64,000 nt of DNA from CATQHS01 sp965203375 (GTDB lineage Bacteria; Actinomycetota; Acidimicrobiia; Acidimicrobiales; Aldehydirespiratoraceae), in the NCBI GenBank assembly GCA_965203375.1, contig OZ241886.1, forward strand, positions 2,170,001 to 2,234,000, written 5' to 3'. This document shows positions 1 to 8,679 of the stretch, piece after piece (position 1 is the first letter of the stretch; the number at the start of each line of letters is the position of its first letter). The notes under the pieces were generated by a model, which saw nothing but the letters and a program-made list of their open reading frames with translations, was not told the DNA's origin and ran no database searches. A program made the position numbers and the translations under genes.

Positions 1-464
1 GCCGAGCAAACGACGTAACCCACTTTGCGGTAGGCGAACACCCGGCCCATGGCGGTGAGGCTGCGCCGCAGCACCGCGGCCGCGGCGGCCACCCGCAACA
101 CCCGGGCCAGGCGCAGCAATCGGGCCAGCGGCCCCCAGTTCAACAGGAAGGGCAGCACGGGGAAGGCCACGATCACGATGACGACGTCGAGCCAGGCCGC
201 CCTCAGCCACTGCCTCCGCCTGCCCGGCAGAGCCAGCTTGGTGAGAACGAACAGCTCCACCGCGAACACGGCCCAGATCAACCAGTTCATAACATACGCC
301 GCCAGCAGCCAGCCGTCGGACTGCGCCAGGGATTCGGTCACCATCACCGGAACCACCAGCAAACCCGAGACCAGCACCGGCACCTCCAGCCGCCGCTGCC
401 AGACAATCCCGCGGGGCGTAAGCAGATCGTCCCCGACTGTCACCGCCTTCAAGAATCCCGCCAT
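1..464 (-). CDS. Voltage-sensor ion channel (potassium-channel type), 3' part cut by the window edge
   Basis: An ATG at 464 opens a frame of 154 codons that runs off the left edge without a stop. Three hydrophobic helices (about residues 26-43, 52-75 and 91-109) are followed by an S4-like helix at about 113-135 with arginines every third or fourth position (ARLLRLARVLR). This is the S1-S4 layout of the ion-transport (VIC) family. The pore loop and selectivity filter would lie beyond the edge, so K+ selectivity is inferred from the family and from the divergent trkA/trkH genes, not seen. It is transcribed away from trkA across a 300 bp gap. Confidence 0.75.
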   Translation of the reverse strand, partial: MAGFLKAVTVGDDLLTPRGIVWQRRLEVPVLVSGLLVVPVMVTESLAQSDGWLLAAYVMNWLIWAVFAVELFVLTKLALPGRRRQWLRAAWLDVVIVIVAFPVLPFLLNWGPLARLLRLARVLRVAAAAAVLRRSLTAMGRVFAYRKVGYVVCS

Positions 465-764
465 AAGCCAAAGACCCCTACTCGCCAACAATCAGCAACC
501 CAATCTACTCACCAACACCCGATCCGCCCCGGGCGCGCAGACCAGACCGGAGGGGTGTGACAGAGATCAGTAGGGGAGCGCCCGCCAGCGTAAAGGACTA
601 GGCCGGGAGCGCAAGGGCCAGGCCGGGGGGTGGCACGGGGGCAAGGTTTTTGCCGCCCCGCGGCAAAAACCGCGCCCGTGACAGGACCCGCCGGCCGGGA
701 CGACGCGCAGACCCAGATCGGACAACGCGCAACGAACAAGGCAGAACGCGCTAGAACGGGGGCC
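465..764. other. Divergent intergenic region between channel gene and trkA
   Basis: No gene is seen here. The stretch holds the first copy of the dispersed palindromic element (610-700). A TAGAAC box at 752-757 lies 7 nt before the trkA start. Open frames through this stretch are by-products of the repeat. Confidence 0.6.
610..700 (-). repeat. Dispersed palindromic element, copy 1
   Basis: A perfect 12-bp inverted repeat (GGTTTTTGCCGC at 645-656, complement at 660-671) surrounds a 3-nt CCC loop. An outer pair CACGGG (634-639)/CCCGTG (675-680) encloses it. The flanks (GGCGGGTCCTGTCACGGG on one side, GTGCCACCC-CCGGCCT on the other) recur at 16.86 and 54.38 kb in the opposite orientation, and in decayed form at 6.85 kb. 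It could act as a hairpin in RNA or as a REP-type DNA element. Confidence 0.8.
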
Positions 765-2108
765 GTGCACGTCATCGTCGTTGGGGCGGGCGAAGTCGGC
801 TCCTACATCGCCGACCGCCTCAGCCGCGAGGGCCACGACGTGGCCGTGGTCGACACCGAGCCGGAGCGGCTCCGGGAGATCGAGGGCGACCTCGACGTTC
901 TCACCGTCACCGGGAGCGGCACCCATCCCAGCGTCCTGGAGCTGGCCGGCATCGGCCGGGCCGAGCTGCTGGTGGCCGTGACCAGCGACGACGAGGTCAA
1001 CCTGGTGACCTCGCTCATCGCCAAGCAGCGGGGGGTCGACAGCAGCATCGTGCGAATCGAGGCCCCGGAGCTGCGGGGCAAGGACGCGGCCAAGCTGCGC
1101 ACCGTCTTCGGCGCCGATCTGGTCATCGACCCCGATCAGGAGACCGCCCACGAGATCCTCGAGCTGTGCGAGTACACGGGCGCGGCCGAGGTGGCGGTGA
1201 TGGCCCAGGGGGAGGCCATCGTCATCGGGGCCCGACTGGGGGCCGCGGCCCCGCTGGTGGGACGGCTGCTGTCGGAACTCGGCGCCGAGTACGAGCCCGA
1301 CTGGGAGTTCCTGGTGGGCTCCATCACCCGTGACGACCAGACCATCATCCCCAGGGGCGACCACCGCCTGGCCGCCGACGACCTGGTCCGGGTGGTGTGC
1401 GAGCGCCGGGCCCGCAACCGGGTCAGCAGGCTGCTGGGCCTGTCCCGGGGGCTGGCCAGCCGGGTGATGCTGCTGGGCGGGGGCCGCACCGCGGAGATCC
1501 TGGCCCGCCAGCTTGCCCGCCGGGGGGTGGACGTGGTGGTGATCGAGCGCGACCCGGCCCGGGCCCGGGAGCTGGCCGAGCAGCTCGACGACGCCCTGGT
1601 GCTGCAGGGCGAGATCACCGACGCTGACCTGCTCGAGGAGGCCGACGTCCGACGGTTCGACGTGGTGGCCGCCCTCACCGGCGAAGACCACGCCAACATC
1701 CTGGCCTGCCTGTACGCCAAGTCGGGCGGCGCGGGCGAGACCATCGCCGTGGTCCACGAACTGGCCCTGCTGTCGCTGCTGGGCGAGGCCGGGGTGGACG
1801 TGGTCCTGTCGCCCCGGACCGCCACCGCCAACGGCGTGCTGCGCTTCGTGCGGGGCGACGTGGCCGCGGTGGCCACCTTCCTGGAGGGCGAGGCCGAAGT
1901 CTTGGAGTTGGAGGTCGGACGGGACTGCCCGGCTGACGACACCCTGGTCAAGGATCTGGGCCTGCCCAAGGACGTGTTGATCGGCGCCATCGTGCGCGAC
2001 GGCAAGGCGCACATCGCCCGGGGCCGCAGCCGGCTCCGCCGCCGCGACCACGTCGTGGCCTTCGCCATGCCGGGCTCGGTGGACGAGGTCAGCCGCCTGT
2101 TCGGGTGA
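765..2108 (+). CDS. trkA: Trk potassium uptake regulatory subunit TrkA
   Basis: Peripheral cytoplasmic NAD-binding subunit that gates TrkH K+ channels. The 447-residue protein has two RCK halves. The first opens with the Rossmann motif GAGEVGSYIA directly after the start and has the acidic strand end VVDTEPERL. The second starts near residue 226 with a degenerate glycine motif (GGGRTAEILA), and each half ends in a TrkA-C-like segment. I chose the GTG at 765 because the Rossmann strand begins immediately after it; upstream in-frame codons come from the palindromic repeat. It lies 99 bp before trkH1, in the same direction as two trkH genes, so the three probably form one uptake system. Length is usual for two-domain TrkA. 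Confidence 0.93.
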   Translation: MHVIVVGAGEVGSYIADRLSREGHDVAVVDTEPERLREIEGDLDVLTVTGSGTHPSVLELAGIGRAELLVAVTSDDEVNLVTSLIAKQRGVDSSIVRIEAPELRGKDAAKLRTVFGADLVIDPDQETAHEILELCEYTGAAEVAVMAQGEAIVIGARLGAAAPLVGRLLSELGAEYEPDWEFLVGSITRDDQTIIPRGDHRLAADDLVRVVCERRARNRVSRLLGLSRGLASRVMLLGGGRTAEILARQLARRGVDVVVIERDPARARELAEQLDDALVLQGEITDADLLEEADVRRFDVVAALTGEDHANILACLYAKSGGAGETIAVVHELALLSLLGEAGVDVVLSPRTATANGVLRFVRGDVAAVATFLEGEAEVLELEVGRDCPADDTLVKDLGLPKDVLIGAIVRDGKAHIARGRSRLRRRDHVVAFAMPGSVDEVSRLFG

Positions 2109-2143
2109 GGGCGCCAACCGGCGGGCGGCGGCGGGCCGCCCTG

Positions 2144-2271
2144 TGACTGCGGCCGGCCCGGCGGGACGGCGGACCGCGGCCCTGCGCAGGCGGCGGCGGG
2201 TCGCCCCGTGAGCACGGCCGGCTCGGCAGGGCGTTGGGCGGCGGCGCTGCGCGGGCGGCGGCGGGTCGTGT
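2144..2271 (+). repeat. Tandem 64-bp duplication of the trkH1 start
   Basis: The first 64 bp of trkH1 (from GTG 2208) have a diverged copy immediately upstream (2144-2207) that also starts with GTG. The upstream copy encodes a 22-codon mini-ORF whose residues mirror the TrkH1 N-terminus, and its TGA (2210-2212) overlaps the real start. Part of a third copy is visible at about 2120-2143. Confidence 0.75.
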
Positions 2272-3740
2272 CGTGGACCCTGGCCGGGCTGGCCGACGCC
2301 GTCTCGGTCCTCGGCCCGGCGACGCTGCTGTGCGGACTGGGGGGGCTGGGCGACGACAACGGCGACGCCGTGGCCTTCGCCGTCGCCGGGGCGGTGTTGA
2401 CCGCGGCCGGGCTGGAGGGCCGACGGCGGACCCGCCGCCCCCCGGGCACCGCCCCCCGGCGGATCATCGTCGGCATCGGGACCCTCTGGGGGGCGATGAT
2501 CGGGCTGATCGCGGCGGTGTATCTGGCCACCGGCGCCATCGGGCGCATCGACGACGCGCTGGTGGAGGCGGCTGCCGGGTTCACCACCACGGCGGTGACC
2601 ACCCTGGCCGTCGAGGAGGCGTCCCGCGCCGTTCTGCTGTGGCGGGCGGCCACGAGCTGGGTCGGGGGCCTGACCGCCGTGGTGGTGGCGCTGGTGGCCC
2701 TGCCCCAGGCCCTGCGGGGAACGGCCCTGCTGGCCTTCACCAACCGCGACCGCTGGCTGGACCTGATGCCCACCGCGGCGACGGGCCTACGCCGGCTGGC
2801 CGCCCTGTACTGCGGCTTCACCCTGGCGTGCGCCGCCGCCTACCTGGCCGCCGGCCTGGGCCCCACCGAGGCGGCGGTCCACGGCCTGGGCACCGCCTCG
2901 ACCGGGGGCTTCTCCACCAACGCCGACTCCTTCGCCGGCTACGGACCGGCGGTTCGGGCGGTGGCCACCGGAGCCATGATCGTGGCCGGGGCGGGCATCT
3001 TCGTGATGTGGGGCGCGGTCCGGGGCCGGGCCGGGTGGCTGTGGCGGTCCCAAGAGCTGCGGCTCTACCTGGCCATCCTGGCCGGGGCCACCGCCATCCT
3101 GGTCGCCGGGGTGGACGGCCTCGGCGTCGGCGACGCCCTGTTCACCGCGGCGTCGGTGTCGAGCACCACCGGGTTCGCGGCGGGGGAGTGGACCGCCTTC
3201 GGCAGCGCCGCGGCCGGGGCCCTGCTGGTGGCGGCGGGCGTCGGGTCGATGCTGGGGTCGGCCGGGGGCGGGGCCCGGGTGCTGCGGGCCCGGCTGCTGG
3301 CCGCCTACGGGCGCCGGGAGCTGCGCCGCCAGCTCGACCCGCACGCGGTGGTGGTGGTGCGCCACGACGGCCGCCCCCTCAGCGACCGGACCCTCGACCG
3401 GCTGGGCGGCTACTCGGTGGCCCATCTGGCGGTGGTGGGCGGCGGCGGCCTGCTGCTGGCCGCGGCGGGCATGTCGGTGACGTCGGGGGTCTGGTCGGCG
3501 GTCAGCGCCGTGTCCACCCTGGGCCCGGCCGTCGGCGACATCGGCGCCTTCGGCAGCCTGGACGGCGTCGACCGCCCGGCCCGGCTGGTGCTGGCCGCGC
3601 TGATGGTCGCCGGCCGGGTCGCCGTCCTGCCCCTGCTGTCGGCCATCGGGTTCGCCCTGCAGGCCAAGCGGAGCCTGGACCGCCGCCGACGACGGCTGAC
3701 CCGCTCCCTGACCCGCCGCCTCGAGCGCCTCAGCCGATGA
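2208..3740 (+). CDS. trkH: TrkH-family potassium transporter, paralogue 1
   Basis: Integral membrane K+ translocating subunit of 510 residues. The four pore-loop repeats of the TrkH/KtrB fold are recognisable: AAGFTTTAVT, TASTGGFST, SSTTGFAAG and STLGPAVGDIG, each with its filter glycine. The intramembrane loop motif is degenerate compared with paralogue 2 (GSAGGGARVLR instead of GSTSGGIKVMR), so gating may differ. The GTG at 2208 is chosen because the upstream GTG belongs to a tandem echo of the same start. Its stop overlaps the start of paralogue 2 (ATGA). With TrkA it would import K+ driven by the membrane potential. Confidence 0.88.
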   Translation: MSTAGSAGRWAAALRGRRRVVSWTLAGLADAVSVLGPATLLCGLGGLGDDNGDAVAFAVAGAVLTAAGLEGRRRTRRPPGTAPRRIIVGIGTLWGAMIGLIAAVYLATGAIGRIDDALVEAAAGFTTTAVTTLAVEEASRAVLLWRAATSWVGGLTAVVVALVALPQALRGTALLAFTNRDRWLDLMPTAATGLRRLAALYCGFTLACAAAYLAAGLGPTEAAVHGLGTASTGGFSTNADSFAGYGPAVRAVATGAMIVAGAGIFVMWGAVRGRAGWLWRSQELRLYLAILAGATAILVAGVDGLGVGDALFTAASVSSTTGFAAGEWTAFGSAAAGALLVAAGVGSMLGSAGGGARVLRARLLAAYGRRELRRQLDPHAVVVVRHDGRPLSDRTLDRLGGYSVAHLAVVGGGGLLLAAAGMSVTSGVWSAVSAVSTLGPAVGDIGAFGSLDGVDRPARLVLAALMVAGRVAVLPLLSAIGFALQAKRSLDRRRRRLTRSLTRRLERLSR

Positions 3741-3868
3741 GCGAGCCGACGCCGCAAGCACACGGGCCGACGAGCGAACCTCCGCCTCGGGCCTCTCAGC
3801 CGACGAGCGAGCCTCCGCCTCAAGCGCCTCAGCCGATGAGCAAGCCGACGCCTGAGCCAGCCCGGCCC
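3737..3868 (+). repeat. Four 33-bp in-frame tandem repeats at the trkH1/trkH2 junction
   Basis: Units start at 3737, 3770, 3803 and 3836. The end of each unit (CGCCTCAAGCGCCTCAGCCG in unit 3) matches the last bases of trkH1 before its stop, so the expansion began at the stop/start overlap. Confidence 0.85.
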
Positions 3869-5413
3869 CCCAGCCTGCGCCGCCACCGGGCCCGCTACCA
3901 CAGCACCACCTTCCACGTCTGCGGCATAGCCCTGAGCTTCGTCTCGGCCGGGATGCTGGCCTGCGCGCTGCTGGAGCTGCTCACCACCAACCGCGACACC
4001 GCGGCGCTGGCCGGCTCCGGGGCGGCGGTGGCGGCGGCGGGAATCGGGGCGTGGTACTTCACCGCTCCCGGAGCGGTCCGCAACCGCGACGTGTTCTCGG
4101 CCGTGGGCTGGACCTGGGCGGCCACCACCCTGGTGGGGGCCCTGCCCTTTCTGGCCGCGGGCACCTTCGCCGCCGGAGGCGCCGGGCTGGCCGCCCAGAT
4201 CGTCGACAGCCTCTTCGAGTCGACCTCGGGATTCACCGCCTCCGGGTCCACCGTGCTGGCCGACTTCGACCGCCCCGGACGGGGAATGCTCATGTACCGC
4301 CAGGCCGCCCAGTGGTACGGGGGCATGGGGGTGGTGCTGCTGGCCGTGACCGTGCTGCCGTTCCTGGGGGTCGGCGGCCTGGAACTGGTCTCGGCCGAGG
4401 CGCCCGGACCGTCCTCGGACCGCCTGACCCCCAGGGTCAGCCAGACCGTCCGGCGGCTGTGGGCCGTCTACGCCGGGTTCACCCTGGCGGTGGCGCTGGC
4501 GCTGTTCGCCGTGCCGGGGCCATCGCTGTACGACTCGGTGGCCCACGCCCTGACCGCCGCCTCCACCGGGGGGTTCTCGCCCCACCCCGACTCGATCGGG
4601 CATTTCGGCAGCCTGGCGGTGGAGGCGGTGGTGATAGTGGCCATGGTGGCGGGCGCGGTCAGCTTCACGCTGCACTGGCGGGCCCTGGCCGGGCACCCGG
4701 CCTACCACCGCGACAGCGAGCTGCGGGCCTTCGGGTTCGTGCTGGCCGCGGCGACGGCGGCCATCGTGGGCCTGCTGTGGCTGGAGGGGGGCTTGGGGCT
4801 GGCCGAGTCGGCGCGGGCCGGCCTGTTCACCGCGGTGTCCCTTGGCACCAGCACCGGGTTCACCAACGCCTCCGGCCCGGGGGCGGCCGCCGATTACGTC
4901 ACCTGGGTGGGCGGCGCTCAGATGGTGCTGCTGTTCGTGATGGTGGTGGGGGGCTGCTCGGGGTCCACGTCGGGGGGCATCAAGGTCATGCGGATGCAGG
5001 TGCTGGGCGTGGTCATGGTGCGGTCGGTGCGCCGGGCCCAGATGCCCCGGGCAGTAATTCCGGTGAAGCTCGGCGACCGGGTCCTTGCCGAGAGCGTCGT
5101 GGCCCGGGTGGTGGGGTTCTTCCTGCTGCACCTGATGCTGGTGATGGTCGGGCTGGTGGCGGTCACCGCCCTGGGCGGGGACTTCGAGACCAGCCTGGGG
5201 TCGGTGGTCAGCGCCTTGAGCAACATGGGCCCGGCCCTGGGCGAGGCCGGCCCCACCTCTAACTTCGCCGCCGCCTTCAGCCTGCCCGCCCGGCTGGTGC
5301 TGACCGTGCTGATGCTCATAGGGCGGCTGGAGATCGTCCCCATCCTTCTGATGTTCGCCGCCGGATGGCAGCGCCTAAGCGACCCGTCCCGCTCCCGCCC
5401 GGTCGGGTCTTGA
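3737..5413 (+). CDS. trkH: TrkH-family potassium transporter, paralogue 2, with Pro-rich N-terminal repeats
   Basis: Second K+ translocating subunit, 558 residues. Pore loops: TSGFTASGS, AASTGGFSP, GTSTGFTNA and SNMGPALGE. The canonical intramembrane loop GGCSGSTSGGIKVMR is intact, so this is the more typical of the two copies. The ATG at 3737 overlaps the trkH1 stop. The first 44 residues are four 11-residue repeats of the type (M/T)SEPxPQAxxP, encoded by 33-nt units that repeat the trkH1 stop/trkH2 start junction itself. This extension is not typical of TrkH and probably arose by local tandem expansion. The first membrane helix begins after about residue 55. Confidence 0.9.
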   Translation: MSEPTPQAHGPTSEPPPRASQPTSEPPPQAPQPMSKPTPEPARPPSLRRHRARYHSTTFHVCGIALSFVSAGMLACALLELLTTNRDTAALAGSGAAVAAAGIGAWYFTAPGAVRNRDVFSAVGWTWAATTLVGALPFLAAGTFAAGGAGLAAQIVDSLFESTSGFTASGSTVLADFDRPGRGMLMYRQAAQWYGGMGVVLLAVTVLPFLGVGGLELVSAEAPGPSSDRLTPRVSQTVRRLWAVYAGFTLAVALALFAVPGPSLYDSVAHALTAASTGGFSPHPDSIGHFGSLAVEAVVIVAMVAGAVSFTLHWRALAGHPAYHRDSELRAFGFVLAAATAAIVGLLWLEGGLGLAESARAGLFTAVSLGTSTGFTNASGPGAAADYVTWVGGAQMVLLFVMVVGGCSGSTSGGIKVMRMQVLGVVMVRSVRRAQMPRAVIPVKLGDRVLAESVVARVVGFFLLHLMLVMVGLVAVTALGGDFETSLGSVVSALSNMGPALGEAGPTSNFAAAFSLPARLVLTVLMLIGRLEIVPILLMFAAGWQRLSDPSRSRPVGS

Positions 5414-5471
5414 ACCAACGGCCAGGTTGCGACGGTCCGCCGTCCGCCGGGCACCGGACAGCCGGTCGGTA

Positions 5472-6806
5472 CTACGGCCCGCTGACCGCCTCGGCCACGG
5501 CCCGGGCGATCCGTCCGGCCACTTCGCTGGGCGGCAGTGGCTCGATCCGGCCGTCGGGCCCCCTGACGATCCAGCAATCCACGTTGGGCAGTTCCAGCGT
5601 CAGCTCGGCCACACCCGGGGACTGTGAATCGTCCCGCACCCATTTCCGGTCGCCGGACGAGTCCGGAACCGACCAGAAGATCGACGGCCCGGCTCCGACT
5701 CCTTCCCATGCCCGCATCTTGTGACTGCGAAATCCGGTCCAGGCTAGACGGCGGCAGCTCCCCACGCCAGGCAGGTTCGCCTCAATGCGGAACAGCCAGG
5801 AGTTACCCGCTGGGTCCCCCGACGACAGCGCCGCATAATCGTCCGCTGACAGCTCGTCGTCGTACCACCGGGTCGAAGCGTCGCCCACCTGGCCGAAGGC
5901 TTCGTCGAGAGCGTCATCCACCAGCGAGAAGAGAAGGCGAACCGCATCATTCCAGATGGCGGCCCGGCGCTCTTGAGCCTTGCGCAATTGCGCCTGAACG
6001 CGGTCGTAGCCCTGGTGGGCTTTGGCCGCCCGTTCGAGGTCCCGCAGCGCGTCGGTGGCCCGGGTGAGGATCAGCTCCGCGATCAGCCCTAGGTCGCCGC
6101 CCTGATCAGACTCGGCCAGAGCCTCGTAATACCGGAGGCGGTCCTTGCGACGGATGATGACGCTGGGCAGCCCGGCCCGGATCAACTCTAGATTCATCAC
6201 CGCCCGGGCGGTGCGGCCGTTGCCGTCCGTGAACGGGTGGATATGGGTGAGCCAAGCATGAAGCACGATGGCCCGCATCAAAGCCGGCGTCTCCGCGTTC
6301 TCGCTTGACCAGCGATCCCAGTGCTCCATGGCGTCTATAACCTGGTACCCCAATTCGGGCGGGACATGGGGCGAGCCCGAGATCCGCACCGGCACTGACC
6401 TGAAGACCCCGGCCTTCGGATCGCCGCGGACGATCAGGGTGTGGAGTTCCTTCACCTGCCTCAGCCCGGTGGAGGCATCGTCCCGAGCTATTTCGACCAT
6501 CCGATCAAGGGCCTTGGCAAGGTTCACAGCGTCTTTCGAGTAGGCCGGGTTGTGCCCTGTGATGGTCACGCCCCTCGAAATAGCCATCTGGGTCTCGCCC
6601 ACGCTCAGGGTGCTGCCCTCAATGGCGTTCGATTCGGCTATCTGCTCGAAGCGCTTGTCTCCGAAATAGGCCCTCAGGGTCTCCTCGGTGAGGCGGCCTT
6701 GTTCTCTGAGAAGGTCGACGCGCTCATGCAGTTGGGCGACCTCGTCCAAGATCCACCGGCCAGATTCCTCGAGGCTGTACGGGCTTCCGGCCAGGTCGAC
6801 GGTCAC
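5472..6806 (-). CDS. Fic-domain protein with its own inhibitory helix (predicted AMPylator)
   Basis: Fic proteins usually transfer AMP from ATP to a hydroxyl side chain of a target protein. The active-site motif HPFTDGNGRTAR starts at about His190 and is complete. An inhibitory motif (S/T)xxxE(G/N) is present upstream as S59-NAI-E63-G64, so this is a class II, N-terminally autoinhibited Fic of 444 residues. The C-terminal third (about 280-444) is not a domain I recognise. I start at GTG 6806 because a TACTAT box ends 6 nt before it. The longer frame to 6929 translates a decayed copy of the palindromic repeat. No antitoxin-like gene is adjacent. The target is unknown. Confidence 0.88.
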   Translation of the reverse strand: MTVDLAGSPYSLEESGRWILDEVAQLHERVDLLREQGRLTEETLRAYFGDKRFEQIAESNAIEGSTLSVGETQMAISRGVTITGHNPAYSKDAVNLAKALDRMVEIARDDASTGLRQVKELHTLIVRGDPKAGVFRSVPVRISGSPHVPPELGYQVIDAMEHWDRWSSENAETPALMRAIVLHAWLTHIHPFTDGNGRTARAVMNLELIRAGLPSVIIRRKDRLRYYEALAESDQGGDLGLIAELILTRATDALRDLERAAKAHQGYDRVQAQLRKAQERRAAIWNDAVRLLFSLVDDALDEAFGQVGDASTRWYDDELSADDYAALSSGDPAGNSWLFRIEANLPGVGSCRRLAWTGFRSHKMRAWEGVGAGPSIFWSVPDSSGDRKWVRDDSQSPGVAELTLELPNVDCWIVRGPDGRIEPLPPSEVAGRIARAVAEAVSGP

Positions 6807-6812
6807 GGGCCG

Positions 6813-6818
6813 ATAGTA
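6813..6818 (-). promoter_or_regulatory. -10 box of the fic gene (leaderless)
   Basis: TACTAT on the minus strand, 6 nt before GTG 6806. The spacing implies that transcription begins at or next to the start codon. Confidence 0.5.
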
Positions 6819-6839
6819 ACGGATGCTGCCGATGAGCCA

Positions 6840-6915
6840 GGCTGGAGGTGGCGCGGGGCCAGCGTCGGCGCGCAAGCGGCACGACCGCCCCCGTGACCGG
6901 ACCCGCCAGCCGGGG
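6840..6915 (-). repeat. Decayed copy of the dispersed palindromic element
   Basis: On the minus strand the order of flank motifs matches the intact copies (CCGGCTGGCGGGTCC, GTCACGGG, GCCACC), but the central inverted repeat has lost its symmetry. Confidence 0.55.
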
Positions 6916-7143
6916 AAGGGATAGGCCACATGGCCTAACTCTCATGCCAACCCGCCCTGGCCCTCGGCGTTCGAAAGTCTGCTCATCCGAATAATCCGGT
7001 TCGCTCGGGCTCCCATGTCGTCGCTGGCCCGGTGTGCTGGCGGGTCTGACCTGTTGTTGGGTGTCTTAGTTGAATTGAAAGATTTTTCAGAAAATATCGG
7101 GATAAAGGGTGTGATTGTCTCACCAGTGGTGTAGAGTGATCAC
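6916..7143. other. Divergent intergenic region upstream of the HNH gene
   Basis: No gene is seen. An AT-rich stretch (about 7062-7110) is conspicuous against the GC-rich background. TAGAGT at 7132-7137 lies 6 nt before the ATG at 7144 and is the likely -10 box of a leaderless transcript. Confidence 0.5.
7132..7137 (+). promoter_or_regulatory. -10 box of the HNH gene (leaderless)
   Basis: TAGAGT ends 6 nt before the ATG at 7144. No convincing -35 hexamer is seen at the usual distance. Confidence 0.45.
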
Positions 7144-8679
7144 ATGTTCACTGAAACGGTCGAATGCATCGACGGGGGACTGGCCCGGCTGCTGGAAGCG
7201 GTCCGGGCCGGGGACCTGCCGGCAGCCCGCCTGAAGGACCTGATCGCGGCCAGCCGGGCCTGGGAGGCCAAGGTGACTGCCCTGCAGGCCGATGCCGCCC
7301 GGTTGATCTCGGCCCGGGAGGGACACGGCGACGGCGGGGCGTCGGTGCTGCGCGACCAGGCCGGCAAGTCGAAGTTCCAGGCCCGCCGCAGCCTCGGCGC
7401 GGCCGAGGTTCTCAATGAGATGCCCTCGCTGCGCTCGTCGGTGGACTCCGGGGAAGTGCCGTTGGCCAACGCCGAGCGCCTCGCCGACGCGGCCCGGCGC
7501 ACCGACCCCGAGGCGGTGGACTCCGCTTCTGATCTGCTGGCCATGGCCAAAGAACTGCCCCCGGACCGGTTCGCCCGCGAGGCCAGCGCTTGGGCCCAGC
7601 GCCATCAGAGCGACCACGGCCACGAGGACTACATGCAAAAGCGCCGGCGGCGGTATCTCAAGACCTGGAAGCAACAAGACGGCATGGTCCGCCTCGACGG
7701 CTTGTTGGACCCCGAGACCGGCACCCGCATCTGCAACCGCCTCCAAGACACCGCTGAAGAACTCCGCCGCCAAGACCAACAATCAGCCCGCACCCGCGCC
7801 GCCGCAGACAACACAACGGCGACTAACCCCGACAAGCGGCCCGCCAGCCACGGCCCGGGCACCGGCCGAGACCTGGCGGCCAACTACGCCCAGACCGACA
7901 ACCGAGAGCCCTCAGTCAGCAACGGCACCGACGACGGCGAGAGCCTCCGGTCCTGGGATCAGCTCCGTGCCGACGCCTTGGACCTGCTCACATCTGGCAC
8001 CGCCGACGGCACCAGAGAACGCGGCGGCTCGGGCGGGCGGCCCAAGGCGGAGGTCATCGTGGTGGCCGACATCGGCGCGCTCACCGGCGACGACCCCGCC
8101 GGGCGTTGCGAGATCCCCGGCACCGGCCCGGTCCCCCGCGCCGTGCTGGAGCGCATCGCCTGCGACGCCCAGCTCACCGGGCTCCTTTTCAGCGACGGCA
8201 AACCGCTGCGCCACGGAGCCAGCGTGCGCACCGCCACCACCGCCCAATGGCGGATGCTCATCGCCCGCGACCGCGGCTGCATCGGCTGCGGCGCCGAACC
8301 CGGCCAATGCCAAGCCCACCACATCACCCCCTACGCCCGACTACGGCGCACCGACATCGAAAACCTCGTCCTCGTCTGCTGGCGCTGCCACCACAACATC
8401 CACGACCACCACTGGCGAGTCGTCCACCGCAACGGCAAACCCGCCCTGCAACCCCCCGACCCCCTGGCCCCGCCCGGCCCCGCCGACGGCCGACACCCCC
8501 ACGACCAAGACCCCCGCGACCCCCGACGACCACAGCCGAGCCGCAGCTCACAGCCGAGCCACAGCCCGCAAACAGCCAGAGCCCGGGCCAAACCGGCCCC
8601 AACCCACCCCGGATCACCCCGCCCGGCCAACAGCCCCGACCCGCCCCGGCAACCAGCCCCCGCCCTCTTCCCAGCCTGA
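7144..8679 (+). CDS. DUF222 / HNH endonuclease-signature protein
   Basis: 511 residues. An N-terminal helical DUF222-type domain (about 1-250) is followed by a C-terminal HNH module: C379-x2-C382, the paired histidines of QAHHI at about 392-393, the asparagine in DIENLVLVC, then CWRCHHNIHDHHW. This combination is the actinobacterial 13E12-repeat family, often present in many copies per genome and of unproven role; nuclease activity is inferred from the HNH residues. The last 75 residues are low-complexity Pro/Ser/Arg/His. The ATG at 7144 fits a leaderless promoter. It is divergent from fic and convergent with apeB. Confidence 0.87.
   Translation: MFTETVECIDGGLARLLEAVRAGDLPAARLKDLIAASRAWEAKVTALQADAARLISAREGHGDGGASVLRDQAGKSKFQARRSLGAAEVLNEMPSLRSSVDSGEVPLANAERLADAARRTDPEAVDSASDLLAMAKELPPDRFAREASAWAQRHQSDHGHEDYMQKRRRRYLKTWKQQDGMVRLDGLLDPETGTRICNRLQDTAEELRRQDQQSARTRAAADNTTATNPDKRPASHGPGTGRDLAANYAQTDNREPSVSNGTDDGESLRSWDQLRADALDLLTSGTADGTRERGGSGGRPKAEVIVVADIGALTGDDPAGRCEIPGTGPVPRAVLERIACDAQLTGLLFSDGKPLRHGASVRTATTAQWRMLIARDRGCIGCGAEPGQCQAHHITPYARLRRTDIENLVLVCWRCHHNIHDHHWRVVHRNGKPALQPPDPLAPPGPADGRHPHDQDPRDPRRPQPSRSSQPSHSPQTARARAKPAPTHPGSPRPANSPDPPRQPAPALFPA

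Noticed and set aside
6807..6929. N-terminal extension of the Fic protein
   Set aside because: It translates the decayed palindromic repeat; a -10 box 6 nt before GTG 6806 fits better.
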